Shown here: piece after piece, positions 1-5,972 of the stretch
Numbering within the stretch: position 1 is the first letter of the stretch
Layout: the number at the start of each line of letters is the position of its first letter
DNA from: an uncultured Phaeodactylibacter sp.
Lineage (GTDB): Bacteria > Bacteroidota > Bacteroidia > Chitinophagales > Saprospiraceae
Assembly (NCBI GenBank): GCA_913062745.1
Contig: CAJXXJ010000168.1
Coordinates: 1-7,500 of the forward strand
Length of the DNA stretch: 7,500 nt
Direction: 5' to 3'
The notes under the pieces: model-generated
What the model saw: only the letters and a program-made list of their open reading frames with translations
What the model was told of the DNA's origin: nothing
The model's database searches: none
Position numbers and translations under genes: made by a program

Positions 1-485
1 CCGGCCCCAATGACGCTTCGGTCGCCTATGGTGACGCCCGGGCAGACGATCACGCCTCCGCCCAGCCACACATCGTCTCCGATCCGGATCGGTTTTGCAA
101 ATTCTGTGCCGTTGCTGCGCGCTTTGGCTTGCAGTGGGTGGGTGGCCGTGTAGAGCTGTACCTTTGGCCCGCACATAATCCGGCTGCCGAGGCGAACCGG
201 CGCCACGTCCAAAATGACGCAATCGAAATTGAAAAACACCCGTTCACCGGCGTACAGGTTGTAGCCGTAATCGCAGAAAAACGGAGGCTCAATCCAAATG
301 TCTGGCGCAGCGTTGGGCAACAGCTGCTGCAATAAGCGCTTGCGGAGTTCAACATTTGACTCCGGGCTTCGGTTAAACGCCTGAAAAAGCTCGCGCGCCT
401 GCTGCCGCTCCCTTTGGAGCAGGGGGTCAAGTGGATTGTAAAGCGCTCCGCTCAGCATTTTTTCCTTCTCAGTAGTCTCTGCCAT
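1..485 (-). CDS. maa: Maltose O-acetyltransferase, Maa/LacA hexapeptide family (3' end cut by window edge)
   Basis: Acetyl-CoA-dependent O-acetyltransferase that acetylates sugars such as maltose or glucose in the cytoplasm. Read on the minus strand from the ATG at 485, 161 residues are visible and the frame is still open at position 1; full-length relatives have about 185. The N-terminal Mac-type segment is present (KMLSGALYNPLDP, residues 9-21), followed by WIEPPFFCDYGYN (64-76), FFNFDCVILD (84-93) and left-handed beta-helix hexapeptide repeats ending in PGVTIGDRSVIGAG. His116 in YTATHPL matches the catalytic His of this family, and Asn86 matches the substrate-contacting Asn of LacA. The start at 485 gives the usual short leader before KMLSG; the ATG at 458 is the alternative. 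It is divergent from the aspartokinase and shows no pathway link to it. Exact sugar acceptor cannot be told. The family call is strong; the symbol is by similarity. Confidence 0.9.
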   Translation of the reverse strand, partial: MAETTEKEKMLSGALYNPLDPLLQRERQQARELFQAFNRSPESNVELRKRLLQQLLPNAAPDIWIEPPFFCDYGYNLYAGERVFFNFDCVILDVAPVRLGSRIMCGPKVQLYTATHPLQAKARSNGTEFAKPIRIGDDVWLGGGVIVCPGVTIGDRSVIGA

Positions 486-515
486 TGGATGGAAAGCTTG
501 GTGAGCGCTTAATTT

Positions 516-546
516 ACTTTTTTCTTACCTTCGCGGGCTATATTTT
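516..546 (+). promoter_or_regulatory. Possible Bacteroidota-type promoter for the aspartokinase gene
   Basis: TATATTTT at 539-546 resembles the Bacteroidota -7 box TAnnTTTG with one mismatch. A T-rich run at 518-524 sits at about the distance expected for the -33 element but is not a clean TTTG. A transcript starting near 553 would have a leader of only about 14 nt before the ATG at 567. There is no Shine-Dalgarno sequence, which is usual in this phylum. Weak match, so tentative. Confidence 0.3.
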
Positions 547-566
547 ACGGGTCCAAAACGAAAATC

Positions 567-1883
567 ATGAAGCGGCCAATCCGAGTCTTCAAATTTGGCG
601 GAGCATCCCTGAAAAATGCCGATGCTGTCCGCAACGTAACCGAAATCCTCAAGCGCTACGCCGATGAGCAGTTGCTTATTGTTGTCTCTGCCATGGGAAA
701 AACCACTAATGCGCTGGAAGTCGTGGCGGCTTCTCACGCCGCGCAGGACGGCAAAGCCTTTGACGTGCTCAACGAGATTAAGCAGCAGCACTACGAGATC
801 ATTGGGGAGCTGTTCGGAGATCAGGCGCAGGAGACCATTGTTTCGGTGAACGATGCGTTTGTAGAGGTGGAATGGGTGCTGGAGGAAGAGCCTTATGAGA
901 ACTACGACTACATGTACGATCAGATCGTTTCTGTGGGCGAAATTGTTTCCTCCAAAATCGTCAGCGCTTACCTGGCCCACGCTGGCCTGCCCACCCAATG
1001 GCTCGATGCCCGGGATATCATCCTGACCGACAACATTTACCGCGAAGGCTGGGTGCAGTGGGAAGAAACGCAGCACCGCGCCCTGCAAACGGCTAAACCG
1101 ATGCTCGAAAAGGGCGGCTTTGTGCTCACTCAGGGATTTATTGGCAGCACCAGCGAAAACTTTACCACCACGCTTGGCCGGGAAGGATCGGATTACACGG
1201 CAGCAATTTTCTCTTTTTGCCTGGACGCGGAAGATATGACCATCTGGAAAGATGTACCCGGCGTACTGACGGCCGACCCGCGCGTTTTTGAAAACGTGAC
1301 CAAGCTCGACCGGCTGTCTTACCGGGAGGCTATTGAGATGACCTACTACGGTGCAAAGGTCATCCACCCGAAGACCATCAAACCGCTGCAAAACAAAAGC
1401 ATCCCGCTGCTCGTCAAGTCGTTCATCAACCCCGATGGGGCCGGCACCTACATTTCGGATGAGGTGGAAGACAACTACCCGCCTATGGTGGCTATTGAAG
1501 GGGATCAGGCACTGCTGAATATTAGCACGCGAGACTTCTCTTTTGTAGCGGAACAGCACATCCGGGAGCTTTTCAACATCATTGCCGAGCTGCGCATACA
1601 GGTAAATATGATGCAGAATTCTGCCATTAGCTTCAGCCTGTCCGTAAACGATATTGATGACAAGGTAGACCAGTTTGCCGAGCGTGTGCAGGAACAATAC
1701 AAGGTAACGATAGACCGGGGCCTGGAGCTCATCACCATCCGCCACTTCAAAAAGGACATCCTGGACAGCCTGCGCCGCGGCAAGATTATCCTGCTGGAGG
1801 AACGCATCAAAAACACTACGCTGCAGATGGTCGTAAAGGATGTGCCGGTGATGCGCCGCAAACCCGGGGCTTTGCCGGATTAA
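567..1883 (+). CDS. lysC: Aspartokinase, monofunctional, with C-terminal ACT region
   Basis: Phosphorylates L-aspartate with ATP to give 4-phospho-L-aspartate, the first step towards lysine (or diaminopimelate), threonine and methionine; cytoplasmic. The 438-residue protein has the amino-acid kinase fold: KFGGAS at 9-14 (Ala13 where most relatives have Thr), SAMGKTT at 41-47, SVGE at 122-125, TLGREGSDYTAA at 202-213, the IWKDVPGV and TADPR segment at 226-239, and GAKVIHPKTIKPL at 262-274. From about residue 308 to the end is an ACT-type regulatory region, so feedback inhibition by an end-product amino acid is likely, though which one cannot be read. No homoserine dehydrogenase domain follows, so it is not a ThrA fusion. 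The start is the first ATG directly before the kinase motif. It stands alone: divergent from the acetyltransferase and convergent with the pyruvate kinase. Function is near certain; the symbol follows the monofunctional type. Confidence 0.93.
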   Translation: MKRPIRVFKFGGASLKNADAVRNVTEILKRYADEQLLIVVSAMGKTTNALEVVAASHAAQDGKAFDVLNEIKQQHYEIIGELFGDQAQETIVSVNDAFVEVEWVLEEEPYENYDYMYDQIVSVGEIVSSKIVSAYLAHAGLPTQWLDARDIILTDNIYREGWVQWEETQHRALQTAKPMLEKGGFVLTQGFIGSTSENFTTTLGREGSDYTAAIFSFCLDAEDMTIWKDVPGVLTADPRVFENVTKLDRLSYREAIEMTYYGAKVIHPKTIKPLQNKSIPLLVKSFINPDGAGTYISDEVEDNYPPMVAIEGDQALLNISTRDFSFVAEQHIRELFNIIAELRIQVNMMQNSAISFSLSVNDIDDKVDQFAERVQEQYKVTIDRGLELITIRHFKKDILDSLRRGKIILLEERIKNTTLQMVVKDVPVMRRKPGALPD

Positions 1884-1900
1884 GTTGGAATAAAGACGAA

Positions 1901-1925
1901 GGCAGGGAACGCCTGGTACCCTGCC
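1901..1925. terminator. Short hairpin between convergent genes, possible bidirectional terminator
   Basis: GGCAGGG at 1901-1907 and CCCTGCC at 1919-1925 form a perfect 7-bp stem with an 11-nt loop. It lies in the 50-bp gap between the stop codons of the aspartokinase (1883) and the pyruvate kinase (1936). Only a short T run (1927-1929) follows on the plus strand, and on the minus strand the sequence after the stem is only mildly T-rich. It is a weak intrinsic terminator whose position argues for use in both directions. Confidence 0.5.
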
Positions 1926-1933
1926 CTTTCCTC

Positions 1934-3766
1934 CTACTTCCGGCTCGCCGATTCCAGGGCCGGCCGCATTGGCGCATTCTTTTCCTGATAAGGCCCCATA
2001 CCCCGCAGGATAGAGTCCAGCAGTTGTATGGCCTGCAGGATGTAGTCCCCTTTGTTGAGCATGACGCATTCGGCACGCTGTGCCATAGCTGCGTCCGTTA
2101 TTTCTGCCCGGGAGGGAATGCCCTTTTTCGCCAGGTTTTCCAGCACCTGAGTCGCCCAGATATCCGGCACATGAGCTGCCTGGCAAAACGAGAGCAGCTC
2201 TTCCTGCACCCGGCCGATGTTTTCCCAGCCCACTTCGATGGCCAGGTCGCCCCGGGCGATCATTACGCCTACCGGGTAAACCCTCATAGCTTCAAGCAGG
2301 ATATCGACGATGTTGTTGAAGCCGGACTGCGTTTCTATTTTCAGGATAACGCCGATATTTCCGGTGGCTTCCAGCGCCTGCAGTTCATCGATCAGCTCCC
2401 GCACGTCTTTAGCGGAATTGACAAAAGAGAGGTTAACCACATCGGCATGCTCGGCTACGAAGGGCAGGTCCCGGCGGTCTTTTATCGTCAGCCCGCGGAT
2501 GCTCAGCTGGCTCTCCGGAAAATTAATGCCCTTGTCTGACCGCAGTTTGCCACCGCCCTCTTTGGTGCGGACGATATCTACGATGAGTTCTTCGCGGTTG
2601 ACTTCACGGATAACACCTTCGATTTGCCCGTCATCAAACAAAATGGGCTCTCCCTGCTTCACCTGCTCGAACACTTCCTCTGAAGTGCAGCTAATGTGGG
2701 CAGGCTGCAAGAGCTGCCCCTCCTCATCAAATTGTGCCGGCTCCCCCAGTTCCGAAGAGCGGTGAATGCGAAGGGTATCCCCGCCTACCAGCTGAATGGG
2801 CTCTTCTGCTGCCGGAAGCACGCCCACCGTCATCGGGCGGGATTTAAATTTTTTGTCCGTATAGAGCAGGCTGCCCTCCTGCAGATACACCGTGCGGTAC
2901 ACTTCTGCCACACAGCCGTCTGCCTCTGCTTCCGTGATGGAAAATTCCCGCTTCTTATGCCGGGTGTCACGGCAGTACAGCGTATCGCCCGGGCTGAGCG
3001 TTTTCAGGTCGACGGAAGAAACCGGCAAATGCAGCAGCTCCCGGGTCGGGTGTGGTGCGGGCCCTATCCATACCTCAGCGGGGTGCACCACCCGGCCGAA
3101 GCGGTCTTTCTGTGGTTTGTAGCGGCGTACTTTAGGGCCTGGTTTTAGCTCGCCGGTACGGATTTTCGGGCCGCCCAGGTCCATAGCGACCTGGCAGTGG
3201 ACACCAAGGGCTTCGGAAGCCTGCCGAACATGGGCAATCATTTTCTTCCAGACTTCCGGGCCATCGTGTGCACAGTTGATACGGGCACAGTTCATGCCCC
3301 GCTTCACCATATCGTGCACCAGCTGGTAGTTGTCTGCCGCTTCGCCCGGCAGGGTTACCATGATGCGGGTACGACGGCCTTCGGTACGGTAGCCGAGCAA
3401 CTTCCGGGTATGGGTACGCACGATTTCATGAGCCCGCGCGATGGTGAGGGAAATGTGTTCTTTTTCGATAAACTCACCCAGCATTATAGCCCTGAGTATG
3501 GTGGCCGTGACCGACAGTGCAGCCATGGTGTGGGCTTCGGCTTTAGCCAGGCGGGAAAGGCCCATGTCTCCGAGCTGCTTTTGCAAACCGCGGATATCGT
3601 ACTCGCGTAATGTGCGGTAATGGATCAGGTTGCGGGCGGACTGCTGCAATTCAGGGTGGACGCGAGCGAGGCGTTCAGCGTATTCGCGCTCACGGTCTTT
3701 AGCATGACGGGCAATAGTTTCCACCTGCTGCAGCATGTTTTCGATATCGGGATGGTCTTGTAGCAT
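1934..3766 (-). CDS. Pyruvate kinase-family protein with N-terminal extension and no C-terminal allosteric domain
   Basis: Pyruvate kinase makes pyruvate and ATP from phosphoenolpyruvate and ADP in the cytoplasm. This 610-residue protein is longer than the usual ~470-500 and built differently. Residues 1-133 are a helical extension containing LREYDIRGLQKQL (53-65) and GLSRLAKAE (69-77). The barrel starts at about 134: GMNCARINCAHD (157-168), MDLGGPKIRTG (195-205). Residues ~206-425 are an enlarged B domain (about twice normal). The barrel resumes with FVAEHADVVNLSFV (436-449), KIE at 476-478 (catalytic Lys and metal-binding Glu), RGD at 505-507 (metal-binding Asp) and ATQVLEN (538-544). The usual LSGETA is LNKGD (570-574), and the protein ends ~20 residues after the barrel, so the effector-binding C-terminal domain is absent. 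Family membership is clear and the core catalytic residues are kept, so activity is plausible, but the true substrate could differ. It starts 6 nt after the stop of the HD hydrolase gene, suggesting translational coupling. I gave no pyk symbol because the architecture is non-standard. Confidence 0.88.
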   Translation of the reverse strand: MLQDHPDIENMLQQVETIARHAKDREREYAERLARVHPELQQSARNLIHYRTLREYDIRGLQKQLGDMGLSRLAKAEAHTMAALSVTATILRAIMLGEFIEKEHISLTIARAHEIVRTHTRKLLGYRTEGRRTRIMVTLPGEAADNYQLVHDMVKRGMNCARINCAHDGPEVWKKMIAHVRQASEALGVHCQVAMDLGGPKIRTGELKPGPKVRRYKPQKDRFGRVVHPAEVWIGPAPHPTRELLHLPVSSVDLKTLSPGDTLYCRDTRHKKREFSITEAEADGCVAEVYRTVYLQEGSLLYTDKKFKSRPMTVGVLPAAEEPIQLVGGDTLRIHRSSELGEPAQFDEEGQLLQPAHISCTSEEVFEQVKQGEPILFDDGQIEGVIREVNREELIVDIVRTKEGGGKLRSDKGINFPESQLSIRGLTIKDRRDLPFVAEHADVVNLSFVNSAKDVRELIDELQALEATGNIGVILKIETQSGFNNIVDILLEAMRVYPVGVMIARGDLAIEVGWENIGRVQEELLSFCQAAHVPDIWATQVLENLAKKGIPSRAEITDAAMAQRAECVMLNKGDYILQAIQLLDSILRGMGPYQEKNAPMRPALESASRK

Positions 3767-3772
3767 GGGTAA

Positions 3773-4333
3773 TCAGGATGCGGGTTGTTGTGCTTGGAGT
3801 TGTTGCCGGGCCCAGGCCGCTGTTTCGTCAAACCAGGCGTCGAGCTTCGGATTGTCTCCTTTAATACGCTCTGCTACCTGCTCGGAGTTCTGCAGATAGG
3901 CTTCTTTTTTTTCCAGGCTCCATTCAATCGGGTAATTAAAGAGGTCCCTAAGGTTGGAAGCCTTGTCTGCGAGGCGGATAATCCTGGCCTTCGGGCTCAG
4001 CTGTGCTGCCCGCTCCACCTGCAGCCGTTTGCGCTCTTCGTAGGGCAGGCTCATGTCATCGGTCAGCTCCGCTACGATATCGGCCACCTCGCGCCCAAAG
4101 CGGCGCTCCAGGCCTTCTACCGTCACGTCTGTATCTTCAACAACATCGTGCAGCACAGCGGCCAGCAGCAGGGCTTCGTCTCGTACTCCGATGCGGTTGG
4201 CCAGGCAGTTGGTCACTTTGATCAGGTGGTTGATATAAGGCAGGCGGCTGTAGCCTGCCCGGCGGTCGTACTGATGATGAATGGCTGCAAACTGCAGGGC
4301 TTCGAGCAGTTCTGGCATGATGAGTGCTGGCAT
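3773..4333 (-). CDS. Small alarmone hydrolase, MESH1/SAH-type HD domain protein
   Basis: Likely removes the 3'-pyrophosphate from (p)ppGpp, giving GTP or GDP plus pyrophosphate, and so switches off the stringent response; cytoplasmic, Mn2+-dependent in known relatives. The 186-residue protein is a single HD domain with no synthetase, TGS or ACT domain, close in length to human MESH1. Motifs: YINHL (33-37), LHDVVEDTD (61-69), a TDDMSLPYEERKR stretch (91-103) and RLADKASNLRDL (120-131). By recall of MESH1, metal ligands H35, H61, D62, D122 and catalytic E65/D66 correspond here to H36, H62, D63, D123 and E66/D67, all present. Start ATG at 4333; a second ATG at 4318 (residue 6) would also keep the domain whole, and neither has a Shine-Dalgarno sequence. 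It is the first gene of a probable operon with the pyruvate kinase 6 nt downstream. Some relatives act on NADPH or other nucleotides, so the substrate is inferred. Confidence 0.85.
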   Translation of the reverse strand: MPALIMPELLEALQFAAIHHQYDRRAGYSRLPYINHLIKVTNCLANRIGVRDEALLLAAVLHDVVEDTDVTVEGLERRFGREVADIVAELTDDMSLPYEERKRLQVERAAQLSPKARIIRLADKASNLRDLFNYPIEWSLEKKEAYLQNSEQVAERIKGDNPKLDAWFDETAAWARQQLQAQQPAS

Positions 4334-4366
4334 ATCGTAATAGTCTGGTTTTTCGAAACGGTACAG

Positions 4367-4404
4367 CCCGGATCATGGTGATCTTAAGAACACCATGGTC
4401 CGGG
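4367..4404 (-). terminator. Strong 14-bp hairpin, likely terminator of the lipoprotein gene or leader of the hydrolase operon
   Basis: CCCGGATCATGGTG at 4367-4380 pairs with CACCATGGTCCGGG at 4391-4404: 14 base pairs with a single G-T pair and a 10-nt loop that itself contains the palindrome CTTAAG. It lies 70 nt after the stop of the lipoprotein gene and 34 nt before the start of the HD hydrolase, both on the minus strand. There is no immediate T run on the minus strand (a few T then A appear further on), so it is not a textbook intrinsic terminator. The T/A-rich box at 4410-4417 just upstream (TATATTTA on the minus strand) could instead be a promoter element, which would place the hairpin in the hydrolase leader. 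Confidence 0.5.
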
Positions 4405-4474
4405 TTGTATAAATATAGCGGATTCTGCCATTATGTGCGGAGTATCGTCCTGTTTTCCGCTTCTTTTGCGCCGC

Positions 4475-5515
4475 TTAACGCAGATATTCGGGCAGGGCAG
4501 CTATAACTCCTCCGGCAGCGATGTATATGGTGCCTGCTTCATCGGCGTCCACGTAGAAACGGTCGCCCAGCATAATGAGCGCACCACGCTCCAGGTCAAA
4601 ATAAGTATACGCTCCGGACTGCTGATCGTAGTGCACAAAAAACCGATCTCCTCCCAAAACCAAATTGCTGGTTTGCGGAAGCGCGTGTATATTATTGAAT
4701 AACCAGCCTTCCTCCAGCATATCGCCGCTGAAGTCATTCAGCAGGGCGCCGTCAGCGCCAAACCGTGCAAAGGCCGGGACATCATACAGGTATACTGATC
4801 CATCTGGTGCAGCGGCTATATCCGGCTCTTCAAAGTCATTGCTTGCCATTGGCAGCTTAAAGCTTTCCCAGCCGGCACCATCGTAACGGATCAATGCATT
4901 ATCCGCCGTAAGAGCCCATACGCCGCCGCCGGGTATGGCAGACAGGGTGAGGATGCTGGTATCCGAAGGCAAATTTTCCCAATTAAAAAGGGTTGTGGCT
5001 CCATCTTTGACGAGGTGAAGCCCATCAGCATCGAGTGCCCACAGCTCCTCTGAGCTTCGATGGGCATCGAAGGCGATCAGGCCGGAGAATGCATAAGTCT
5101 CCCAGCCCGCCGGGGTGAAAGCGAAGAGCTGGTCTGCCGAAATATCAGGGCGGCAGAAAATGCGGCCGTCCCCCGCCACCTCAACCTCTGCTGCCGGGCT
5201 GTTCTCATAGGGTGCCGGAAAGGCGCGGGAGAACCAGGTCTCATCCTGAAGATGAAAACCTGCAAGGCCTTTCGGGCTTTCGTCCGTAGCGGAATACCAA
5301 CCCAGCCAGGCCCAGCCCTGTGCATCGATATCCATATCAGCGATTGGCAAAATGCCGGAAAAGCCGGGCGCTTCGCGAACCACTTCCCGCAGGGTATCTC
5401 CCGAGCCCGGAGGGGGTTCTATTGAGGCTGTGTTGGGTGCTGTTTCCACTTCGATAAAAAGGCAGGAGGAGGCGCAGGTAGCCATAGCGCATAGTAAGAT
5501 GAACACGTTTTTCAT
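4475..5515 (-). CDS. Predicted lipoprotein with seven beta-propeller-like repeats
   Basis: I do not recognise a named family. From the ATG at 5515 the protein has 346 residues: a signal peptide (MKNVFILLCAMATCASS) followed by Cys18 in a weak lipobox (ASSC), then a Pro/Ser-rich linker, then a body of about 300 residues. In the body a motif of small hydrophobic-Asp/Gly-x-hydrophobic strands recurs about seven times, e.g. IDAQGWAWLG, VAGDGRIFC, LWALDADGL, IPGGGVWAL, APDGSVYLY, TSNLVLGGD and DEAGTIYIAAGG. Seven such units at 40-50-residue spacing fit a seven-bladed propeller, as in NHL or two-component-regulator propellers. An in-frame ATG at 5539 adds eight residues; I prefer 5515 because the promoter at 5555-5584 would leave only ~12 nt of leader for 5539 but ~36 nt for 5515. 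Probably anchored in the membrane facing the periplasm or cell surface, binding a ligand or partner protein; the function is unknown. Transcribed alone. Confidence 0.8.
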   Translation of the reverse strand: MKNVFILLCAMATCASSCLFIEVETAPNTASIEPPPGSGDTLREVVREAPGFSGILPIADMDIDAQGWAWLGWYSATDESPKGLAGFHLQDETWFSRAFPAPYENSPAAEVEVAGDGRIFCRPDISADQLFAFTPAGWETYAFSGLIAFDAHRSSEELWALDADGLHLVKDGATTLFNWENLPSDTSILTLSAIPGGGVWALTADNALIRYDGAGWESFKLPMASNDFEEPDIAAAPDGSVYLYDVPAFARFGADGALLNDFSGDMLEEGWLFNNIHALPQTSNLVLGGDRFFVHYDQQSGAYTYFDLERGALIMLGDRFYVDADEAGTIYIAAGGVIAALPEYLR

Positions 5516-5554
5516 ACTTAAATGGGGTTTAAAAGTCATTTAACCATACAATTA

Positions 5555-5584
5555 CAAAGCTAACAGCCTTAAATATAGCACAAA
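5555..5584 (-). promoter_or_regulatory. Bacteroidota promoter for the lipoprotein gene
   Basis: Read on the minus strand, TTTG (5584-5581) is followed after 18 nt by TAGCTTTG (5562-5555), a full match to the TAnnTTTG -7 box of the Bacteroidota housekeeping sigma factor with near-ideal spacing. Transcription would start near 5549-5551, giving a leader of about 36 nt before the ATG at 5515. This is the best promoter match in the window. Confidence 0.65.
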
Positions 5585-5686
5585 AAGCGCATTTAAAAAA
5601 GCCTCAGAAACTAACTGGAAGCTGAAAAACAAGCCCGAACACATTATTTTTTTATCAATCTTTAAAATACCTTAAATTTGGTATGG

Positions 5687-5713
5687 ATTGAATGAGGTAA
5701 TATTATATCTTTG
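5687..5713 (+). promoter_or_regulatory. Candidate Bacteroidota promoter for the secreted-protein gene
   Basis: TATCTTTG at 5706-5713 matches the -7 consensus TAnnTTTG completely. The -33 partner is less certain: ATTG at 5687-5690 is 15 nt upstream (too close) and TTTG at 5677-5680 is 25 nt upstream (too far). If used, transcription starts near 5720 and the leader before the ATG at 5973 is about 250 nt, which is long. Confidence 0.45.
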
Positions 5714-5719
5714 CTGTAA

Positions 5720-5769
5720 GCGAAATGCAAAAAACACAAAACACACTTTACCCAAAGACTACATTTCGC
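5720..5769 (+). repeat. Inverted repeat (8 bp arms) at the start of the leader
   Basis: GCGAAATG at 5720-5727 and CATTTCGC at 5762-5769 are perfect inverted copies separated by 34 nt of A/C-rich sequence. The left arm begins where transcription from the -7 box at 5706-5713 would be expected to start. It could be a 5' stem-loop that protects the transcript, or a binding site for a dimeric regulator. An 8-bp arm pair could also arise by chance. Confidence 0.4.
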
Positions 5770-5972
5770 CGACAAATTATTTAATCCCTTAAACTGTATA
5801 ATCCCATGGCTAATCAGGTCTTCCCTGTTTGCATCATGCAATCATTGCCACTGCCTGTATCCTACCCGGCAGTCCCGTTTCCTTCAACAAATTCGTTTCC
5901 ACTGTTTTAAGTCCGGAATTGCTTGCCTTTTCGCTTGTGCAAGCCGTATTTGTTAACGGAAACCCGTATAGC

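Larger units (their letters stand above)
5540..5972. other. Intergenic region of about 430 bp between divergent genes
   Basis: The left half (to about 5800) is clearly A+T-rich compared with the flanking genes. It contains the minus-strand promoter of the lipoprotein gene, a plus-strand -7-like box, and an 8-bp inverted repeat. The right half (5800-5972) is a long leader for the secreted protein. A 34-codon frame at 5806-5910 is present but lacks support as a gene. No tRNA, repeat array or insertion sequence was seen. Confidence 0.6.

Noticed and set aside
50..430. A minus-strand frame starting MTPCSKGSGSRR in the left end
   Set aside because: It is out of frame with the acetyltransferase, which on the same strand shows all family motifs and starts at 485.
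525..2186. A long open frame on the minus strand across the aspartokinase gene (553 codons)
   Set aside because: It is antisense to a gene with clear aspartokinase motifs, its translation is rich in low-complexity Arg/His/Val patterns and matches no family I recognise, and it would also overlap the pyruvate kinase gene. It is a by-product of codon bias.
3895..3925. T-run near 3903-3912 as a possible terminator or slippery site
   Set aside because: It lies inside the HD hydrolase coding sequence, encodes Lys/Glu codons (LEKKEAYL), and has no adjacent hairpin; the frame reads through normally.
3785..4381. A 198-codon plus-strand frame over the HD hydrolase gene
   Set aside because: It is the antisense shadow of a gene with a full set of HD-domain metal ligands; the translation shows no domain.
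5806..5910. A 34-codon frame starting MANQVFPVCIM in the leader of the secreted-protein gene
   Set aside because: Short, no ribosome-binding site, no recognisable motif, Pro/Ser-rich. It could be a leader peptide, but nothing in the sequence supports it over chance.
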